Source: Leptodactylus fallax (taxonomy: Eukaryota > Chordata > Amphibia > Anura > Leptodactylidae). From it: a stretch of 64,000 nt of DNA. Location of the stretch: positions 1,719,001 to 1,783,000 of the forward strand of contig CAMRHE010000196.1 of assembly GCA_947044405.1 (NCBI GenBank). The letters are read 5' to 3'. Position 1 is the first letter of the stretch. The number at the start of each line of letters is the position of its first letter. The position numbers and the translations under genes are program-made. Positions 35,369 to 48,473 of this stretch are shown piece after piece. The notes below the pieces were generated by a model that ran no database searches, was not told the DNA's origin, and saw only the letters and a program-made list of their open reading frames with translations.

Positions 35369-37011
35369 TGTACTGTACAGTATTTGTTGGCTCGAATGCG
35401 GCCATATTAAAGGGCTCTAACCCCATGACAAACAAGCACATATTTACTTGGCTAGACCGAGTTTGGAGGGCCCCATGCACATTACATCTCAGAAGCTGCA
35501 TGTGTATGCTACTTGTTAGTTTTGCTAAATTTTTTAATATTATTTTATTTATTTATTATTATTCAGTATACCTTTTTATTCCTTTAACCCCTTATATGCC
35601 TCATAATTTGACCTCAGCATCGAAACAGTGCTCTTTCTATCACCCAACTAGCACTACCATGGCAACTAGGTCTGCCATACATGTGAGCATATGCATTTTA
35701 ACCCCATATTCACATTTTTTAACAGCCGTCACATGAACACATTAATTTCACTGTCCGTGACTATTTTGATGGTCTGTTTTAACGGACTGTCATAATATAG
35801 GTCATGTTCTGTCTTTGTCCATTTTCACAGATCCCGCTATACTCTGCATTGTATGAGGGATCTGTGAAAACAGGCAGAATTAAGCCGTTGTCACCCACGG
35901 TCGTCTGACTGTAGGGTAATTGTGTCAAAAGCCCTGACATGACTGTAAAACATATGAAAAGGGCCTAAAATGTAATCAATAAGCGCTGTTAACCCAAAAG
36001 CTTAACAATGAAAACTAAAGTTTTCCTACAAAAAATAAACAAAAACAAAAAGTGTAGCCTTCTGAATCAGTATGTTATATTAATAAAATAATAATAATAA
36101 TAATAAAAAAATCTGGTTGTTAGTGCTTGGAATATTTAACGGAATTATAAATGAATTTGTGTATTGCTTTAGTGGGGTAAATATTGCATGTACATGTTGT
36201 TGCTGCCATGTTTTACATTGGTGAGAGACGCTTTTCTGTATTAAGATGCTGCATCTTTTGCTTTGGTGGCAGAATTACTCTATTTGACAAAGAACCAGAG
36301 TTCTGCATTCACTGTACTGTATATGCTGAGGCTGCAGATCCGTCACAGAACTGCAAAGTCATGGCATTCAGAAAGCTGGAGTGAGCCCATAAAGCAGGAA
36401 ACAATGATGATTAACTGAAGTTCATTATATCTTCTTCAATATTATTGCTAGCTATTGTTAACTGATCCGGTTTTGTGACCAGCTCCTTTTAGTGTCAGGT
36501 TTTCCTCGCTCTACCAGCATAGTTATTGGCCTTGTTAAAGCGACAGAACATGAAACTATTGCAAATGTCACATTAATCTTTCCTTATCCTCTGGGTTTAG
36601 GCCTTTGACCAGTGATATTAAAGTCTTGCTGTTACCATTGAAGGAAATTCTGTTTCGTGACAGCCTTAGTGCTTGTTCACACGAGTCCTACAGCTGTCAA
36701 CACTGTGTGAATGTACCACTGAGAATATCAGTCATAAAACCAAACAACTGTGCACGTCTGATATGCAGGTAAACTGCACGGCAGGTGTCAAGATTCACTC
36801 AGAATAACAAATACTGGCTGGATACAACCCCAGTGTCAGGCGGTAAGGGAGGGTGTCAGTACTGATAGCTGTGGTTGTAGTTATTACTGTTGTATTGTTA
36901 TCCGTTCTATAGGCACAGGATAGTAGTGCACCAACATAACGCCCTTCTAAGTACTATTCTTATGATATACTTGATGGCTGGCACGTACTACAGACACTTT
37001 ATGTGCTAATG
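35369..37011. other. Mostly unique-looking DNA, no supported gene
   Basis: 35735-35960 is a fragment of the 'gtccgtgaa...tctgtgaaaac' type frog repeat and 36088-36106 an (AAT)n run. 36180-36640 is free of recognisable repeats. The 66-codon open frame in it (36184-36384) lacks homology I can name. Confidence 0.4.
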
Positions 37012-37013
37012 TA

Positions 37014-38616
37014 CAGTGGGGAAAAAAGTATTTAGTCAGCCACCAATTGTGCAAGTTCTCCCACTTAAAAAGATGAGAGAGGCCTGTAATTGTCATCATA
37101 GGTAGACCTCAACTATGAGAGACAAAATGAGAAAACATATCTAGAAAATCACATTGTCTGATTTTTTAAGAATTTACTTGCAAATTATGGTGGAAAATAA
37201 GTATTTGGTCACCTACAAACAAGCAAGATTTCTGGCTCTCACAGACCTGTAACTTCTTCTTTAAGAGGCTCCTCTGTCCTCCCCTCATTACCTGTAGTAA
37301 TGGCTCCTGTTTGACATTGTTATCAGTATAAAAGACACATGTCCACAACCTCAAACAGTCACACTCCAAACTCCACTATGGTGAAGACCAAAGAGCTGTG
37401 GAAGGACACCAGAAACAAAATTGTAGACCTGCACCAGGCAGGGAAGACTGAATCTGCAATAGGCAAGCAGCTTGGTGTGAAGAAATCAACTGTGGGAGCA
37501 ATAATTAGAAAATGGAAGACAGACAAGACCACTGATAATCTCCCTCGATCAGGGGCTCCGTGCAAGACCTCACCCCGTGGGGTCAAAATGATCACAAGAA
37601 CGGTGAGCGAAAATCCCAGAACCACACGGGGGGACCTAGTGAATGACCTGCAGAAAGCTGGGACTAACGTAACAAAGGCTACCGTCAGTAACACACTACG
37701 CCGCCAGGGACTCAGATCCTGCAGGGTCAGACATGTCCCCCTGCTTAAGCCAGTACATATCTGGGCCCGTCTGAAGTTTGCTAGAGAGCATTTGAATGTT
37801 CCAGAAGAGTATTGGGAGAATGTCATATGGTCAGATGAAACCAAAGTAGAACTGTTTGGTAGAAACACAACTGGTCGTGTTTGGAGGAGAGTGAATGCTG
37901 AGTTGCATCCAAAGAACACCATACCTACTGTGAAGCATGGGGGTGGCAACATCATGCTTTGGGGCTGTTTCTCTGCAAAGGGATCAGGACGACTGATCCG
38001 TGTACATGAAAGAATGAATGGGGCCATGTATCGTGAGATTTTGAGTGCAAACCTCCTTCCATCAGCAAGGGCATTGAAGATGAAACGTGGCTGGGTCTTT
38101 CAGCATGACAATGATGCCAAGCACACCACCAGGGCAACGAAAGAGTGGCTTCGTAAGAAGCATTTCAAGGTCCTGGAATGGCCTAGCCAGTCTCCAGATC
38201 TCAACCCCATAGAAAACCTTTGGAGGGAGTTGAAAGTCCGTGTTGCTCAGCGACAGTCCCAAAACATCACTGCTCTAGAGGAGATCTGCATGGAGGAATG
38301 GGCCAACATACCAGCAACAGTGTGTGCCAACCTTGTGAAGACTTACAGAAAACGTTTGACCTCTGTCATTGCCAACAAAGTATATATATCAAAGTATTGA
38401 GATGAACTTTTGTTATTGACCAAATACTTATTTTCCACCATAATTTGTAAATAATTTCTTAAAAAATCAGACAATGTGATCTTCTGGACTTGTTTTCTCA
38501 TTTTGTCTCTCATAGTTGAGGTCTACCTATGATGACAATTACAGGTCTCTCTCATCTTTTTAAGTGGGAGAACTTGCACAATTGGTGGCTGACTAAATAC
38601 TTTTTTTTCCCCACTG
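37014..38616 (+). mobile_element. Complete Tc1-like element, family A copy 3
   Basis: The element is 1603 bp, bordered by TA (37012-37013, 38617-38618), with ~200-bp inverted repeats that start 'cagtggggaaaaaagt'. It is the only family A copy in the window with an intact gene. Confidence 0.96.
37378..38400 (+). CDS. Tc1-like transposase, DD34E, intact (family A)
   Basis: The 340-codon gene starts at ATG 37378; an upstream in-frame ATG at 37339 would add 13 residues, but both relatives start at the same MVKTKELW. Residues 1-112 form the two helix-turn-helix units that bind the terminal repeats. The catalytic triad is D153 (WSDETK), D244 (QHDND) and E279 (NPIENLW), with 34 residues between the last two. 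The glycine box is at 188-198. One oddity is that the near-universal DNDPKH motif reads DNDAKH (Pro247 to Ala), next to the second catalytic Asp. The linker also reads [10 protein letters not shown] where its relatives have Arg. It is otherwise full length; whether the changes reduce activity is unknown. Confidence 0.95.
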   Translation: MVKTKELWKDTRNKIVDLHQAGKTESAIGKQLGVKKSTVGAIIRKWKTDKTTDNLPRSGAPCKTSPRGVKMITRTVSENPRTTRGDLVNDLQKAGTNVTKATVSNTLRRQGLRSCRVRHVPLLKPVHIWARLKFAREHLNVPEEYWENVIWSDETKVELFGRNTTGRVWRRVNAELHPKNTIPTVKHGGGNIMLWGCFSAKGSGRLIRVHERMNGAMYREILSANLLPSARALKMKRGWVFQHDNDAKHTTRATKEWLRKKHFKVLEWPSQSPDLNPIENLWRELKVRVAQRQSQNITALEEICMEEWANIPATVCANLVKTYRKRLTSVIANKVYISKY

Positions 38617-38965
38617 TATATTCTGTATTGCTTATCTCAATGCTTATATTGGTTTTTGAGCTGATATTTTGCTTTTCGATAGGTGGCCTTACACCTTATG
38701 CCTTATACAGTTTAGAAAGCTGTTGACTGACCTTTTAGTTATCCCTTTAAGTCCCCCCTACTGATACATGCTCAGATAGGTTAAGTGTGCGTATGTTCCC
38801 AAAAGGGAAATGGAGGAATAAGCTTCTGTCAGGCACCTCTAGTACTAGTTTATCTCCTATGAGACCAAAGGATTGGGTAAGTTGATGTCCAACACATCTG
38901 ACCCGTCTTTTTCCCAACATCTGAGATGGGACGTTTACTCTACGCAGACAGGAAAATCCACATGC
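38617..38965. other. Unassigned DNA
   Basis: No supported feature. Confidence 0.35.
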
Positions 38966-39210
38966 TTAGGCCTCATGCACACAACCATGTGCACAGTTTT
39001 TCACAGCTAGCATAATGACCCATTAATTTCTATGGTACCTTACACATAACCATGTATTTTCACGGTCCAGTGTATGGGGCCGTGAGCAAAACTCAGCACC
39101 GGATATTCCTGTCCGTTTTGTGGATCTCAATAAATGGGGCCACAGAAGCACGGGCAGCACACGGTTATCATCTATGTGCTGTAAAATCACGGCCAGGCAA
39201 CACGCATTAT
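38966..39210. repeat. Interspersed frog repeat, 'tgcacacaacc' family
   Basis: It is a relative of 23717-24000, with the same ordered blocks including 'catgcacacaacc' near the left end and a 'caataaatggggcc' block. Confidence 0.55.
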
Positions 39211-40440
39211 TCTAATGCTGCAGTTTGCCCCTCTTATCAGATAAATTACCCTAAAGGGGTTGAATGAGATGAAAAAAAAATTGTTCCTTTCTTCTAGAAA
39301 CAGCGCCACTCCTTTTCAGCTCAGACACCAGAATTAACCAGAATTTTCCATCCTTTTCAGGCAAGGGGCAGCCCTGGAAAAAAAAAATTCCATGGGATAC
39401 CCCTAGCAAATATTTTTGTATGTAATTTTTAGTGAAGTTTTTCTAACTGAAACATGCTGAATAATTTTGATTCCCTTGCAAAATTAGAAAACCTCACCAA
39501 AAACTGCATCAAAACATTGTATGAATGCACCCTCAATGCTACACCTTTCTATACTTACCACCCAGCATATATGAAAATTCATCTTTCAGCATCATCATAC
39601 TCTCTTAGTGTCCCCTATACTATGTAATGTCTCCAACACAGTATAATGCTCTCCAGTGGCCCCCACAAAGTGTAATAGTCCATAGTTGCACCTATACAGT
39701 ATAATGCTCCCCAGTGGCCACCACACAGTTGTCTCATACAAATAAAACAGTAATACTTACCAAACTCTGTCTCCAGCTTAATGCAGCAGGCCTGCATGGA
39801 GCTGGAGACAGTACTAGATTCATCCTGAATAGTTGGGCTGGAAGACAATGGTAACCTACGTCACCATTATAGCCAACTCTGGAGTTGAATTTGAGACATG
39901 AGTTTTCACGGCATCCTTGGGAACTGTAGCGCAATGGTTGGAAATTGATAGTGTAGACAGAGGTATGTGGTAAAGAGGAGTTAATCAATGCTCCAATTTG
40001 TTAAAGCCGTGTAGAATCTTTTTGGTCAGTTATTGGTGTACATTCACCAGATACAAGGTGGCAAAAGGGAAACATGTCTGATGTCAAGCAATTTGCACCA
40101 GATATCTTATATTGTGCAAGATTCACTTGTGGATAAATATAGAGAGATTTTTTTCGCCATACCAATTCCAGACAGTTCAGCCCTCCAGACATGTCAGAAA
40201 TTATATTGATACATTGAGTATTACGTGGGAAAGTAAATTACTGAATGAGTCCTTTAAATGACCATTAGTATAGTGATTTAGCTTTATAAAGGATATTTTA
40301 GTAATCTGCGCGGGTCCTGGCACCAGATTCTCTCGAATCCAAACTTGTAATGTTAACGTGACATAACAGAAGTTTGTGAAAAAGATAGGTATCTTTTAAA
40401 GTCTGAGGTGCCCCCAAGGTTGTTGAGGTTTGGTTGGTTA
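39211..40440. other. Unassigned DNA with a short minisatellite remnant
   Basis: 39615-39730 holds three degenerate units of the 'cagtataatgctcc' and 'cagtggcccccac' minisatellite, followed by 'taatacttaccaaactctg'. This is the same order as in the hAT-like elements. The rest has no supported feature. Confidence 0.5.
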
Positions 40441-40805
40441 AGCACTTTAGAGATGATCATACGATGACACTTATTGCCTATTTACATAATAGAGAATGGG
40501 TATGACCACTGGGATCCCCAACAATTAGGAGAATTGGGGCCTTAGAGTTCTCCTGAATGTTCTTTACCATTCATTTCTATGTGACTGCTGAGAAGGCAGT
40601 TTTAATCAGCCCCACAGAAGTGAATGGAGCCATGCAAGTAGACCCCTTATCTAATTACATGGAGCACTTAGGGGAAGTTGCAGGACCCACTTCTGACTAC
40701 TGGGGTTCCCATGATTGGGCACTTATCAGGTACTTATTCCTTGTCATAAGGCACTTATCCCCTATGGATAGAGGATAAGTTCCATTAGTGGCATAGTTCC
40801 TTTAA

Positions 40806-41073
40806 ATGGGTTTTCCAGAATAAAGCTATCGATGAACTATCCTTAGGAAGCACTTGAGTATTTCACTTGGATGGGAGCTGAGCTGCCTTGGCTTGGCCAT
40901 CAAACAGAGAATTAAGCCTTTTGCTGCTATCTCTGTTCTCTGTGTATGTTCCGGGGGCTGCTGTGAATAGCTGATCAGTGAAGGTACAGGATGTCAGAAC
41001 GCCACTGATCTAATATTGATGATTTAAGGATAAAGATACAGTAAATCATCAGGATTTTCAGCCCGGAAAACCA
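40806..41073. mobile_element. TTAA-type MITE, 'atgggttttcc' ends
   Basis: The left end follows TTAA (40802-40805). The right end 'ggaaaaccact' (41073) is the complement, with a decayed flank CTAA. The block to its left (40440-40801) looks like another such repeat ending at the same TTAA, but its left end is unclear. Confidence 0.6.
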
Positions 41074-41310
41074 CTAAAAGGCTAAGGCAGAAACGCAACA
41101 TTTTTGCTACAGATTTTGCGTTTTCTGAGCCAAAGTCAGAAGTGGCTTGAAAAGAAATGGAAAATATAAAGGAAGCTCTTAGACCAGGGGTTGGCAACCC
41201 GTGGCATGCATGGCTTATTTCCCTGGCACGGCGGCGGAGTCCTCACCCAGCAGCTTCGATCGGACCAAACATGGCCGGAACGAAACTGCTGTTATTATAC
41301 TGTGGGGTCT

Positions 41311-41645
41311 CTCCAGACCCCCGAGTATAATAAGCGGAGACTTAGGAGAAGTGATAAAACATAAAAAACAATGATACTCACCTTGCTCCCTGCGCTACGC
41401 GGCGGCTGTGCGATCTGCCGGCGCTTCTGACAGCTGACAGGGCCTCAGAGGTCACGTCTGCGTCTGACGTCATTATGCATAATGACGCGACGTGACCCCA
41501 GAAACTCAATCAGCGGTCGCTGACTACAGGCAGAAGCGCCGAAGAGAACAGAGCGGCTGCGGAGCGTGGAAAAAGGTGAGTAGCATTGTTTTTTTTATGT
41601 TTATCACCTCTCTTGGACTTATTTTACTTGGGGGTCTGAAGAGAG
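41311..41645. promoter_or_regulatory. CpG-rich inverted cassette with CRE and outward splice donors
   Basis: The cassette contains TGACGTCA (41465-41472), a second near copy on the other side of a short palindrome (tgacgtcattatgcataa), and 'caatcagcggtcg' at 41507. Minus-strand and plus-strand splice-donor consensus strings at 41375-41383 and 41574-41582 point outward. The outer arms 'agacccccgagtataata' and 'tattttacttgggggtct' are complementary. Promoter activity is inference. Confidence 0.4.
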
Positions 41646-41805
41646 CTGTGGAACATAATACCGTGGGCAGGGACCGCTTTGGGACCTAATACCATGTGCA
41701 GGGACCACTATGGAACATAATACCATGTGCAGGGACTGCTATGGGACCTAATACCGTGTGCAGGGACCGCTATGGGACCTAATACCGTGTGCATGGTGCA
41801 CTATA

Positions 41806-43430
<1,625 letters not shown>

Positions 43431-44290
43431 TATGACATAATACCGTGTGCTGGGGTCACTATGTGGCATGATACGGTGTGCAGAGGCCACTATGTGACAT
43501 AATACGGTGTGCAGGGGTCACTATGTGACGACATACCGTGTGCTGGGGCCACTATATGACATAATACCGTGTGCAGGGACTGCTATGTGACATAATACCG
43601 TGTGAAGGGGCCACTATGTGACATAATACCGTGTACAGAGGCTGTTATGGAATATAATACCTTGTGCAGGGGCCGTTATGGGACATAATACCGTGTGCAG
43701 GGGCCGCTATGGGACATTATTCTGTATAACGGTGTGTTTTCTGCATTAAGGATGTGTTTTTGCACATAAAACACAGGCATTTTTTTTTGTGCAAAAATGC
43801 ACCATGTGAACGCAGTTTTACATTGAAGTAAAAGTTCCAGTGGCCTAAGACTATATCTGCATCCAGATACATAGTGTGTATTCACCATAAGGATGCCGCC
43901 ATACGGTGCTCCTGCACACATACATTTACCACTAATTGGGGGCTGCACATGGACTTTCATTGCTTCTAATTGGAAAGTACAGGAGCGTCCCAGGAAATAG
44001 CAGTAAACGCATGCGTCCTAAAGCATCTGGTGGCAGCACTTCTGTGTTATGGTTTGTGGTATATGACTTTAGTTTAGGGGTCGTCAGACTTACAATTATT
44101 GACCGGCACTCCGAGTACCTCATCTTTGATTTTTTAATTAAAATAGGCACGCCGAACAAAAAAGGTTGCCTACCCCTGTCTTAGACGTTTCCCTTCTGTT
44201 AAATCCACTCCTGACTTTGGCTCAACAAAACACAGCAAAATTTTCAATGAAAAAAGCAGCTATTCCGCAACATAGGGCCTCAACCTAACA

Positions 44291-45794
44291 GTGTATTCAA
44301 GATCAGGTGATTATTAGAGAGAAATAATCTAATTAAATGAGAAGAAGCGATCATTATTTACGTCCAGTGATCACAAAGCGCTTCTCGATGTAAGGTATGT
44401 TTTAAAAATCCGGCAAGATTTTCTCTGCCTTAAAAGCTTAAACTTGTAGCCTTATGGATTTGAAGGGATCTGCTGAAGACATGTTAAGATAATTGTCTTT
44501 GTATTGCGGTGTGACAGTGTCTGACTGCCTGATATAAAGTAGTTAACTTCTTGATGTGTATGTGACCATTATGCCCTTTGTGACCTGTATCACACTCTCA
44601 TATGAATAAGAACTGTGATCGCTCATTTTATAGTAGTAATTTGTTCCATAGCTGTCATTGAAAAGTGAGAATAGCGTAAAATAAGACCATAACGCAACAC
44701 AGCCAACAGAATATTAACCCAAGATATGAAAACTTAGAAACTAGATATACAGTATAAGTGGTTTAATGAACAACTTAAAGTATACCTGTCGTTTCATTTG
44801 ACCTTTCAGAATAAGCTGTTATATGTGTGTAAGTGAGAAGTAACACTATTTTTGGTCATTATATGGCTCATATTCTGGAATTGTTAGCAGTTTTTCCCTC
44901 TGCATGCTGTATGTAGAATTTGTAGTTCTCTCTGAGCTGCTGGGTGGAGACTAACTGCCATACAATGCATTCTCAAAGGAGAATCTACTCAATAATTATT
45001 TCTCACTTAGAGCCCTGTGACCATGCAGTACATATATAAAGAAGTACTGATAGGAATAATGTGTTTTGGTAGCGACAGAAAGATTCTTTTAACCTCCAGC
45101 ATCAGGCTAAACCTGTCTTTCTCTTTTTATCTCCTGCACTTCCTAATCAATCCACTCACATTTTCAAAGGTTTTCAAGGTTTTTTTCAGTTGCATGAGAT
45201 TTTATTACAATGTAATTACATTTTATTACAATGTTTAGCCATCCTTGATCAGCAGCACGTTTTCTGTCCTGAGGGCTAACTCTAGTGCATTGTATTGGCT
45301 TAGATACTTTACTAGACTGGTACATTGTAGAAAACTGTAACCACAGATATGGAAACTATTACATTTTTCTGGGTTTACACCTCTTATTACTATTCACTGT
45401 AAATAAGGCCTTCTTCAGATGTTCACAATGTGCCTGCATTTTAGTTTTCATATTATGGCCGCAAATCTTGTCCTGAAAATGTTCAGAATCATGGGGATCC
45501 ATGAGTTATTAGACCTGCTGTCGGGATGGGATTTGTGGCCCTAATATCGGCACCAATATGCAGGCGTGTTGACAGCAGTCTGAAGCAGGACTAAGGATCA
45601 GAAGTGACGGAATCACACTCACATATGGTGTCTTACAATTTTGTGGGTTAAACTGAGGTATTACATGTCCACCTGAAGAGGCCAGCGTTTGCACAATTTT
45701 GCTGATAAAACTGAGGTATTGCGTTTAAAATCATGCACCATTTGACCATGTCACATAGGTGGAGCATTGATTGCTCCTCTGTATGTTCTTACCT
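44291..45794. other. Mostly unique-looking DNA
   Basis: No coding exon was recognised. 44300-44600 lacks repeat partners in the window. A single MITE-like end ('ttaaagtatacctgtcg', 44774) lacks a visible partner. Confidence 0.4.
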
Positions 45795-45798
45795 TTAA

Positions 45799-46208
45799 AT
45801 GGGCTGTCCAGGATAAAAAATTTTTTTTTAATTAGGCCGGGAAAGGTGAAAAAAAAAAAAGATAATAACATACTCGCCTGTCTCCGATGGTCTTGTGTCT
45901 ACCAGCATGGTCCGTTCCTGCAGCTCCATTGTTTTCTTCTCTACCTGTTACATCTCCGGATTCTTTCCTTAGGCCGCTGACTGGCCTAAGTAGTCACGTG
46001 ATCGCTGAGGCCAATCAACGGCCTAAGGGAAGGGACCTAGGACGCCACAGCCCTTGAGGACATCCAGCAAAAGAAGACAGCAGAGTAGCAGGAACGGACC
46101 ACTGCAGGGAGACACCAGAAAGGTATGTGTTTTTTTTTTTTTTTGTTTGTTTTTTTTTTTTTATTTTTACCTCCCTCAGCTTAATTTAAAAAAAAAAAAA
46201 AAAAAAAA

Positions 46209-46246
<38 letters not shown>

Positions 46247-46258
46247 TGGACAACCTCT
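45799..46258. mobile_element. TTAA-flanked MITE, 'atgggctgtccagga' ends
   Basis: Flanked by TTAA (45795-45798 and 46259-46262), with the right end 'tcctggacaacctct'. The CpG-bearing core has 'gaggccaatcaacgg' and facing splice-donor-like strings. Long A and (AT)n runs lie at 46180-46245. Confidence 0.85.
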
Positions 46259-46589
46259 TTAATGTTATATTTGAATTTGGGGCATGTTTACACAGAGGAA
46301 TTTGAGACAGTCATTTGTCTCAGATTCCTCTCCAAAAACTGGCCCTGTTGAACGCCCGGTGTATAGCCCTGGTGTGTCGCCTGCAACAGTTGGTGCGGTG
46401 ATTCACCTGCGGTAACCCTGGTAAGATCGAGTGGGATGCTTCTTTTTTTCAGCACTTAGAAAAAAATAGTGACCATTACTGCCTCCCTTTGAAAACCGTG
46501 GGGTGTAGATTTCAGACAGAATTTGGAGTTGATTTTGAGGCAGAATCCCTCTGAAAATCAGCCCCAAATTGCTTTGTGTAAACATACCC

Positions 46590-46870
46590 TTATTAGACCC
46601 CTTGCACACTGACCCATTTAGTTCTGTCAGCCCACGCCCGACAGTCCTGGCTGCAAAAGTCAGGACAGGTCCTATTCCTATCCGGTTTTGTGGCCAAGAA
46701 TACCACGGCTCATATTCATTGAATGAATGGGGCTTTGGAAGCACGGCCGGAGCACGGGCAGCACATGCATAACATCTGTGTGTCGGCTGTGCACCGGCCG
46801 TGCCGTTCTGCCGTTCAGTCACAGCCAGCAGATAGCACATGGTCGTGTGCAACTGGACTTGGAGAAATAC
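46590..46870. repeat. Interspersed frog repeat, 'tgcacacaacc' family
   Basis: It shares 'caggacaggtcctat' and 'gaatggggc' blocks with 23717-24000 in the same order. Confidence 0.55.
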
Positions 46871-46968
46871 AACAGTCCAGTTCAACTGAATGGATCTTGC
46901 AGAAAGTCATTCATAGGTTATATTTACAAGCTTTGAAGCTTTGTTTCTACATCCTAATAAGCAATTAA

Positions 46969-47170
46969 AGGGGTTGTCCAGGAATTTGCAAGTTATGGCC
47001 TATCCTTAGGATTGGCCATAAATATCTGATTGGTGGAGGGGTCCAGGGGGTTATACCCAACATGGGACCGGAAGCAGTTGGCTCTGATCCATGTAGAGTG
47101 GCTAGGAATCGGGACTGCAGCTCAGCTCCCATAGCATAAGCCATAAAGTACAAATTCCTGGAAACCCCTT
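46969..47170. mobile_element. Short TTAA-flanked MITE, 'aggggttgtccagg' ends
   Basis: The 202-bp element is bordered by TTAA (46965-46968 and 47171-47174). The arms 'aggggttgtccaggaatttg' and 'caaattcctggaaacccctt' differ at few bases. It sits about 550 bp upstream of ATG10 coding exon 1. Confidence 0.88.
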
Positions 47171-47738
47171 TTAATGTTTTTCTTTGTTTTGACAGAAACC
47201 TTTCCATTCCTGTATGAAGCTCTTTTTACATTGCTTTATATAAATGTTAAACCTTAGAGAAAATTTTGCTGGTTATGGCATAAAAATATACAGATGAAAC
47301 ATGGGCTTTTCTACTAGAGGTCTACTTGGACTCCACTGTAGGTCTGGTTCGTGAATTCTACATCAGTGGTGATATTTTTGATATAATCTGAGGTTTTTAG
47401 TACTTTGAAAATCTTCAATGAAGACTGTCAAATCTATGTACATTCAGGAATTTTCTGTTGTGTTCCTTGAGCAAAAAGAGTGTTTTTTTTTGTCAATATA
47501 ATCTTGTAATGATGTTAATTTTGAGCGGGAAGGAATGTTTTCTCTTTGTAAAGACCTGACTCCAGATGTTGTCATTTAAGTTTGACATTACAAATTCCAT
47601 ATTGTATAGTCATTCTGTGGGTTTTATAAAAACGGGGAAAACAGGAAAATATATTATAACCAGAATATACCAGTTCTACAACTTAAATTTGATCTCCATG
47701 ATCTGCTTTCTTTTTCTATGTCTATAGGTTTCTACAAA

Positions 47739-47858
47739 ATGGATTCTGAAAGCGGAAATAATTTGATCCTGGGAGAAGAGAAATTTAGATACTTCTGCTT
47801 CGAATTTTTGAAACACTCTCAAGATATTGGGGATGGATGGGAGTGGAAGAATGTTCAG
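47739..47858 (+). CDS. ATG10: ATG10 first coding exon (autophagy E2-like enzyme, residues 1-40)
   Basis: This exon encodes 40 residues from an ATG at 47739 to the donor GT at 47859-47860. The peptide contains the block KHSQDIGDGWEW (residues 25-36), which I recognise as the N-terminal signature of vertebrate ATG10. ATG10 is a cytosolic E2-like enzyme: it takes ATG12 from ATG7 and forms the ATG12-ATG5 conjugate needed for autophagosome growth. The exon begins at 47728 after a pyrimidine-rich tract and AG (47726-47727), so 11 nt of 5' UTR precede the start codon and at least one untranslated exon must lie upstream; I could not find it. The exon ends in phase 0, which fits the next exon at 63638. 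It is too short to stand out as an open frame. The catalytic cysteine is not in this window. Identification is from recalled family sequence, not a search. Confidence 0.88.
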
Positions 47859-48270
47859 GTAATGTCAGTCTGAGTCACCACTCTACATAATTTAATTTCA
47901 TGTGTATGCTGTAGATTTCAGTGAAACAACTATACAAAGCTGATTTTATTTTCATTGTGGATCATTTTTGTCTTGTCTTGCTGCTTAGTGGATAACAGCT
48001 GCTCTAAATATTTTACAGCCTATGCGTCAAGAGGAAAAAAAAAATCACATTTTAGATTGACCCACTCTAAAGATGATATTATTTCTTTTTATATTTGTTT
48101 TTATTTTTTCCTCTTTTGCGAAGCACGTGTGTACAGAAATGTTACATAAAGGCATATAGACACAGTAATGGACATACAAAAGGGCTAAGAGGGGTGTAAA
48201 TTTTTATTTTTGGAATACGATAGCCCTGTTCAAATTTACTACATATTCATTATACTTAAAAGAAAATATA

Positions 48271-48473
48271 CATAGAGATGTAACAGAGTTAACCTGAACT
48301 TACGCAATTCTTGCAGTATGATATGTTATCATATGTTATCATAGAAGACAACAAAAGCCAATAAAAAATAATTTGAAAAAGATTTTTTAATAATTTGTCA
48401 TTGTTTTTTGTTGTCTTCACTGATAGGATATTGTGATGGCAGAAGTTCTGTTTAACCCTGCTACAATTGTATG
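48271..48473. mobile_element. Palindromic MITE, second copy
   Basis: It is a diverged relative of 21152-21379, sharing 'agagttaacctgaact', 'tgatatgttatcat' and 'tttttgttgtcttc' in order. It lies in the ATG10 intron. Confidence 0.75.

Noticed and set aside
36184..36384. 66-codon frame in unique-looking DNA, possible exon
   Set aside because: No recognisable homology and no convincing acceptor/donor pair; kept only as part of a repeat-free island.
37359..38027. 222-codon frame antisense to the family A transposase
   Set aside because: Shadow of the real transposase gene on the other strand; the same shadow appears in the decayed copies.
46403..46885. 160-codon minus-strand frame
   Set aside because: Runs across an interspersed frog repeat (46590-46870) and its flank; no recognisable domain.
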